Assembly: GCA_964432115.1 (NCBI GenBank)
Contig: CAYSMC010000023.1
Location: forward strand, 1-63,463
Source: JAAZKO01 sp964432115
Lineage (GTDB): Bacteria > Patescibacteriota > Microgenomatia > UBA1400 > PJMF01
Direction of reading: 5' to 3'
Length of the DNA: 63,463 nt
This document shows, piece by piece, positions 59,531 to 63,463 of the stretch. The stretch's first letter is position 1. Every line of letters begins with the position of its first letter. Made by a program: the position numbers and the translations under genes. The notes below the pieces were generated by a model. The model made no database searches and was not told the DNA's origin. It was given only the letters and a program-made list of their open reading frames with translations.

Positions 59531-60547
59531 TCAATTATTTAAAATTGCTAGAGCTTCACGGTAAATTGTCGCTTGTCTTTTCTTGCCAGTCAAGCGATAA
59601 ATTAAGTAACGTAAAGCAGCTCCAGCGCGTAAAATCCAGCGCAGTAAGCGTTGTTGGTAGGCAGGAAAATGCTTGCGCCATATATATAAGTAAGATTTAA
59701 ATTCGCCCAAAATGGCATTCTGGCTTGAGGAGCTGGCGCTACCCAAGTGGACAATTTGAGCATGGGGATGAATCGCAATATCGAAGTGGTGATTTCTAGC
59801 CCTCAAGCAAAATTCTTGATCCTCACCATACATAAAAATATTTTTATCTAAGTAGCCAATGCGCTCAATCACTGCCCTTCTAATCATCATCGCTGCTCCA
59901 GACACCCAGGCCTTATGAATCAATTCGTTTTGTCGGCGTTGTTGATCTAGCAACTGCTTGTGGTTGAGCTGCTGATTGAGGCCAGTTTCTTGAGTAGAGG
60001 GTAGATATTTACCGATAATTGGCAAATCATCTAAAAAAAACATTTGATTAAAAATAGCACCGAGTGACAATTTTGAGCCACCTTGGGGTTGTAGACTGCC
60101 GTCGGCATTAAGCAAAGTGGGGCTTAAAATGCCTAAATAATCGATAATTTCTTCGCTATCTTGAGTAGTAGCCGTCGCCAATTGATCGGGATGATCTAGA
60201 AAAGTTTGAACCAACATTTCAATCGCGCCTTTTTGAACAATAGTGTCGGAGTTTAAAAGCAAAATGTATTGACCCTTCGCTTGTTTAAGCGCCTGATTAT
60301 TAGCTCGGGCAAAACCTAAATTCTTTTTATTAACAATTAATTGATAATAACGAAATTTTCCTCGATTAAAAAATTGTTTAATAGCTTGGATACTGCCATC
60401 TCGGCTGTGATTATCAACCACCAAGATTTCACTGCTTTTTTTTAATAGATCACTGTGTTTAATTTCTGTTAATAGACTGTCTAGCGCTTGGATAGTTAAA
60501 TCTTTAGTATTGTAAGAAACAATAATCACTGATAAAAGTTTTTGCAT
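59531..60547 (-). CDS. glycosyltransferase family 2
   Basis: GT-A enzyme of 338 residues from the ATG at 60547. It shows LLSVIIVSYNTKDLTIQALDSLL, VVDNHSRDGSIQAI, the metal-site motif LLLNSDTIVQ, and FMYGEDQEFCLRARNHHFDI, all of which match the second GT2 enzyme of this cluster (54317). A roughly 60-residue insertion after the metal motif (about 125-190) is larger than usual and follows a LSPTLLNADGSLQPQGG segment that is common in the wbbL-like group. Confidence 0.9.
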   Translation of the reverse strand: MQKLLSVIIVSYNTKDLTIQALDSLLTEIKHSDLLKKSSEILVVDNHSRDGSIQAIKQFFNRGKFRYYQLIVNKKNLGFARANNQALKQAKGQYILLLNSDTIVQKGAIEMLVQTFLDHPDQLATATTQDSEEIIDYLGILSPTLLNADGSLQPQGGSKLSLGAIFNQMFFLDDLPIIGKYLPSTQETGLNQQLNHKQLLDQQRRQNELIHKAWVSGAAMMIRRAVIERIGYLDKNIFMYGEDQEFCLRARNHHFDIAIHPHAQIVHLGSASSSSQNAILGEFKSYLYIWRKHFPAYQQRLLRWILRAGAALRYLIYRLTGKKRQATIYREALAILNN

Positions 60548-60559
60548 AATTGTCAAATT

Positions 60560-61183
60560 TTATTGAAACAAGCGGGGGCGTCCTAAACGATAATTACTAG
60601 CGGTTCTTGGTCGCTCACCAATCACTTTGGCTGGTACACCAGCTACAATTTGGTAGGGTTCCACATCTTTGGTAACAATTGCTCCAGCCGCCACCACTGC
60701 TCCTTCACCAATAATTACTCCTGGCATAATAATCGCGCGAGGGCCAATAAAGACATAATCGCCTATTACCACTCGCTCTTCAATTGTTTTCATTTCACTG
60801 GATTTAACATCGTGCTCACTTGTCCAAATCATCACTTCAGAAGCAATGTCGACATGATTGCCGATATTTAAACCTCCTTGAGAATTGGGCAATTGACGAC
60901 GACCATCTAAAGTGACTTTTTCACCGATCAAAGTGCCCTTACCAATGCTAATTCCAGCGGGATAATAGATTCTAGCCATCATGTGAATGGTAGATTTGGA
61001 GCCAATTTTCATGCCCGACAGACGATAAAAGAAGCGTCGCCAACTGTGAAAAGGTAAAAAACCGACTCCCCACCAGAGGAAACCAGTCCAGATTTCTAAA
61101 AGAATTGTTTTGAGACGAGTTTTAGCTTTACTGCGAATTTGCTTAGCAGTTAAAACCTGTCCATTTTTATCTTTAATCGACAT
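60560..61183 (-). CDS. acetyltransferase with left-handed beta-helix
   Basis: WcaF/maltose O-acetyltransferase-like protein. The 207 residues from the ATG at 61183 start with an amphipathic or membrane-associated segment (IWTGFLWWGVGFLPFHSWRRFFYRL), then a hexapeptide-repeat beta helix (about 55-185). The active-site His is in WTSEHDVKS, and the end motif VTKDVEPYQIVAGVPAKVIGERP is the standard LbH finish. It would O-acetylate a sugar of the glycan. It is the first gene of the operon-like glycan run, with its own -10 box 6 nt before the ATG. Confidence 0.9.
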   Translation of the reverse strand: MSIKDKNGQVLTAKQIRSKAKTRLKTILLEIWTGFLWWGVGFLPFHSWRRFFYRLSGMKIGSKSTIHMMARIYYPAGISIGKGTLIGEKVTLDGRRQLPNSQGGLNIGNHVDIASEVMIWTSEHDVKSSEMKTIEERVVIGDYVFIGPRAIIMPGVIIGEGAVVAAGAIVTKDVEPYQIVAGVPAKVIGERPRTASNYRLGRPRLFQ

Positions 61184-61189
61184 GCAACT

Positions 61190-61195
61190 AGTATA
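61190..61195 (-). promoter_or_regulatory. -10 element of the glycan run (leaderless)
   Basis: TATACT on the minus strand, 6 nt before the ATG at 61183. The -35 hexamer TCAACA at 17-nt spacing is weak. The transcript is predicted to start at or next to the start codon. Confidence 0.5.
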
Positions 61196-61234
61196 CAACA
61201 GAGATAAGAAAGTGTTGAGGCCTGACTGCAAAAG

Positions 61235-62248
61235 CTATTTTTTGGTCTGAGGTGGAGTGATGCCAAAATATCGATAAGCCTTTTTGGAAATCATCCGACC
61301 TTTGGGAGTGCGGCGAAGAAAGCCAATTTGCAATAAATAAGGTTCTAAAACTTCTTCAACGGTGCCGGAATCCTCACTAATACTGGCTGACAGAGTTTTG
61401 AGGCCAACTGCCTTACCATCATGTTTTTGAATCAGAGCCATTAATAAACGCCGATCGTTTTCATCCAGTCCCAACTCATCGATTTCAAAAATTTCAAGAG
61501 CTTTGGTGACTAAATTAACATCAATTTGTGCTTTTTCCAAAATTTGTGCAAAATCTCGAACTCTTTTTAAGAGTTTAAGGGCAATTCGTGGTGTGCCTCG
61601 CGCGCGTTTGGCTAGTGATAAACGAGCCTCTCGATCAATTCGACAATTGAGTTTTTTACTAGCCAAGTCAATAATGATTTCTAATTCTTCTGGTTGATAA
61701 AATTCTAAGCGATGAATCAAGCCAAAACGATCTCTAAATGGACCAGTAAGCAAACCAAAGCGAGTGGTCGCTCCGACCAAAGTGAATTTAGCCAAATCGA
61801 GGCGAACGGTGCGAGCACTGGGGCCCTTGCCGATCACAATATCCAGCGCAAAGTCTTCCATCGCTGGATAAAGAGTTTCTTCAACAGCTTTGGGTAAGCG
61901 ATGAATTTCATCAATAAATAAAACATCACCGTCTTCCAAGTTGGTCAAAATGGCGGCTAAATCACTGGTTTTTGACAGTGCTGTACCTGAGGTGATGCGA
62001 AAATTAACCCCCATTTCCTTAGCAATCAGTTGCGCTAAAGTGGTTTTTCCCAGACCAGCAGGGCCATAAAATAAAATATGATCAACCGCTTCTTGGCGCT
62101 GGCGTGCCGCATCAATGGCAATTTTTAGTGATTTTTTAATATTGACTTGACCCAAAAACTCTTGCCAACTACTGGCTCGCAGTGAAGTAAACAGCAATTC
62201 CTCTTCATCATTATTAATTAGACGTGGATCGGTTTGTGTTTGTTTCAT
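61235..62248 (-). CDS. ruvB: Holliday junction helicase ATPase RuvB
   Basis: Hexameric motor that drives branch migration with RuvA. The 337-residue protein has the AAA+ Walker A GPAGLGKTTLAQ (about 61-72), Walker B DVLFIDEIHRLP (about 107-118) and sensor region VGATTRFGLLTGPFRDRFG. It ends with the winged helix containing PYLLQIGFLRRTPKGRMISKKAYRYFG. ruvA overlaps its start by 4 nt. Confidence 0.98.
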   Translation of the reverse strand: MKQTQTDPRLINNDEEELLFTSLRASSWQEFLGQVNIKKSLKIAIDAARQRQEAVDHILFYGPAGLGKTTLAQLIAKEMGVNFRITSGTALSKTSDLAAILTNLEDGDVLFIDEIHRLPKAVEETLYPAMEDFALDIVIGKGPSARTVRLDLAKFTLVGATTRFGLLTGPFRDRFGLIHRLEFYQPEELEIIIDLASKKLNCRIDREARLSLAKRARGTPRIALKLLKRVRDFAQILEKAQIDVNLVTKALEIFEIDELGLDENDRRLLMALIQKHDGKAVGLKTLSASISEDSGTVEEVLEPYLLQIGFLRRTPKGRMISKKAYRYFGITPPQTKK

Positions 62249-62832
62249 GATTTTTTTCCACTGGCAATTTTGAGCGCTTGTTTGATGGCGACTGCTAAGT
62301 CTAAATTATCGACATCGACTTTTTCCAGAGCCAAATTGATATCGCGATCTTCAAAACCCAAACCCAGGAGCGCGTCATAAACATCCTGTCTTTTAGGTGA
62401 AAGAGTGGCTAGATTGAGTTCTTTCAGACTACCGAGTTTGCTCTTTAATTCAATGATAATTTTTTGGGCAAGTTTCTTGCCTACTCTAGGCACTGCGGTA
62501 AAAAAACTCAAATTAGCTTCTTGTACCGCACTAATAAGTCTGTCAGCTCCACCATTAATAATCCCCAGAGCAGTTTTTGGCCCAACTCCGGACACAGTCA
62601 AAACTAACTGAAAAAGGGCTAACTCTTTTTCTTGTTGGAAACCATAAAGTTCTAATTTATCTTCCTTAACGTGAGTATAAATGTGGGCTTCGAGTTCTTC
62701 GCCAGCCACTTCACTACTAACTGCGCTTTGTAAAAAATTACTGGGAGCATAAACCTGATAACCAACGCCAGCGCAAACAATGATTAAATAATGTTCTTTA
62801 ACAACAACTTGTCCTTTTAGATAAGCGATCAT
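62245..62832 (-). CDS. ruvA: Holliday junction binding protein RuvA
   Basis: Tetramer that holds the four-way junction and the RuvB rings. The 195-residue protein has the OB domain (about 1-65, MIAYLKGQVV and GYQVYAPSNFL), the two HhH motifs (LVLTVSGVGPKTALGII and AVPRVGKKLAQKIIIELK) and the C-terminal three-helix domain (about 148-193) that contacts RuvB. It overlaps ruvC and ruvB by 4 nt each, so the three are translationally coupled. Confidence 0.97.
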   Translation of the reverse strand: MIAYLKGQVVVKEHYLIIVCAGVGYQVYAPSNFLQSAVSSEVAGEELEAHIYTHVKEDKLELYGFQQEKELALFQLVLTVSGVGPKTALGIINGGADRLISAVQEANLSFFTAVPRVGKKLAQKIIIELKSKLGSLKELNLATLSPKRQDVYDALLGLGFEDRDINLALEKVDVDNLDLAVAIKQALKIASGKKS

Positions 62833-63329
62833 AATTTTTTGAGCTTTCTGCTAGCTTGATGGCAAAGGAGCAAGGCGAGTGCGTCAAAAGTATCATCAAG
62901 GATCTCTTGTGCACTGTTTTGATCAATTGCTAACTCTAATCTTACCATCTTTTCTACTGCTTTTTTATCGGCTCGTCCATAGCCAGTTACCGCTTGCTTG
63001 ATTTGCAGCGGTGTGTATTGACTAATTTTTAGCCCAGCCTTGAGAAGCGTGGCCATAATCAAACCGCGCGCTTCGCTAACTTTCATGGCGCTAGTTTGAT
63101 TTTTAAACCAAAACAGAGTTTCAATAGCGGCTTCATCGGGGTGATGGTGCTCAATAATGGCGGTTAAATCTTCTAAGATTTGTTGATAACGCTGCTCAAT
63201 TGTGCCTTGGCGATCGGTAATAATACAACCGTGACCAAAAATTTTCCAAGTGCCGGTAGTTTCTTGCGCTACTGCCCAACCTAGGCGGTCATAACCAGGG
63301 TCAATACCAATAATAATCGGATTAGCCAT
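62829..63329 (-). CDS. ruvC: Holliday junction resolvase RuvC
   Basis: Dimeric endonuclease that cuts four-way junctions. The 166-residue protein has the four acidic active-site residues in the usual order: GIDPGYDRLG (Asp10), AIETLFWF (Glu near 68) and DDTFDALALLL (two Asp near 142-146). The FKNQTSAMKVSEARG segment is also typical. It overlaps ruvA by 4 nt and is preceded by the end of another reading frame that overlaps its ATG by 8 nt. Confidence 0.97.
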   Translation of the reverse strand: MANPIIIGIDPGYDRLGWAVAQETTGTWKIFGHGCIITDRQGTIEQRYQQILEDLTAIIEHHHPDEAAIETLFWFKNQTSAMKVSEARGLIMATLLKAGLKISQYTPLQIKQAVTGYGRADKKAVEKMVRLELAIDQNSAQEILDDTFDALALLLCHQASRKLKKL

Positions 63330-63463
63330 GTTGACTCTCTGCCAGTTTCTTGAGCTGGCGCAAAATGGCTTGAGCAGATTTTTGCCAACTAAATTGTTTA
63401 ATATGATTCTGTCTTTTTTTCAGCACGCTTTGATATTGTTTTTTAGTGAATTGACTAAATTTT
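63322..63463 (-). CDS. C-terminal fragment of an upstream gene, possibly a glycosyltransferase
   Basis: Only the last 46 codons are in the window, ending in TAA at 63322. The tail NHIKQFSWQKSAQAILRQLKKL looks like the C-terminal helix of GT4 enzymes, which often ends FSW.K.A....L..LY. The gene continues past the window edge, so the call is tentative. Its stop overlaps the ruvC start by 8 nt, which suggests co-translation. Confidence 0.5.
   Translation of the reverse strand, partial: KFSQFTKKQYQSVLKKRQNHIKQFSWQKSAQAILRQLKKLAESQHG

Noticed and set aside
48151..61183. Glycan gene run as a recent genomic island
   Set aside because: No integrase, transposase, direct repeats or tRNA at its ends, and its base composition and spacing look like the neighbouring genes by eye; a computed composition test could change this view.
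1..63463. Recoding of TGA to Gly as in Gracilibacteria/Absconditabacteria
   Set aside because: TGA closes several complete genes (for example ileS, the transketolase subunit gene and murA), and no gene contains an internal TGA.

Overview
This window is AT-rich and very densely coded: about 57 protein genes and four tRNA genes, with no intergenic stretch over 300 bases and no insertion sequence, phage gene or CRISPR array that I can see. The gene content suggests a member of the Candidate Phyla Radiation (Patescibacteria). It has a class I lysyl-tRNA synthetase, a eukaryote-like (type 2) IleRS, a transketolase split into two genes, a short RecO, a DUF4012 protein inside a glycan operon, a PilM-like/LytR_C fusion, and GatCAB. 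TGA is used as a stop (for example tkt and ileS), so this is not one of the Gracilibacteria or Absconditabacteria lineages that recode TGA. I cannot assign a finer taxon from the sequence alone.

Layout. 1-10.2 kb (+): efp, tRNA-Lys, the PilM-like/LytR_C fusion, greA, a strong terminator, then lysS-serS-secA-mutM. 10.2-20.2 kb (-): split transketolase, dnaE, gatB-gatA-gatC (transcribed C-A-B), htpX and lemA. 20.3-20.9 kb: tRNA-Asp, tRNA-Gly and tRNA-Thr, with a 51-codon reverse ORF carrying an RHGET motif. 20.9-24.8 kb: an Ig-like surface protein (+), then an O-antigen-ligase-like protein, a GT2 and a Wzx-type flippase (-). 24.8-34.6 kb (+): lepB, then a murB-murA-mraY-ftsW-murG-ftsQ-ftsA-ftsZ half of the division and cell wall (dcw) cluster. 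34.6-41.7 kb (+): a T-box leader and ileS, a second SEDS gene (rodA), rplU, a Trm11-like methyltransferase, rpmA and parB. 41.7-45.1 kb (-): the other dcw half, transcribed mraZ-rsmH-ftsL-ftsI. 45.3-61.2 kb (-): a long operon-like run of surface-glycan genes ending in recO, glyS and a membrane-anchored unknown. 61.2-63.5 kb (-): ruvC-ruvA-ruvB and the tail of a further gene at the edge.

How the genes work together. Most of the window covers translation (synthetases, amidotransferase, EF-P, L21, L27), division and peptidoglycan synthesis (the lipid II pathway from MurA/MurB to MurG, plus SEDS and PBP enzymes and FtsZ/A/Q/L), and surface polysaccharide synthesis (monotopic sugar transferase, GDP-mannose synthesis, glycosyltransferases, flippase, two polymerase/ligase-like proteins, an acetyltransferase).

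The most notable non-coding signals are: (1) a compact T-box riboswitch ahead of ileS, with an AUC codon in a very short Stem I loop, a UGGU bulge in the antiterminator and an overlapping intrinsic terminator; (2) two parS-like palindromes 31 bp apart inside murB, with a parB gene 15 kb away; (3) a recurring arrangement of -10 elements only 6-11 nt before start codons, which predicts leaderless or nearly leaderless mRNAs; (4) a TGGTA-N5-TGGTA repeat at the predicted transcription start of mraZ.
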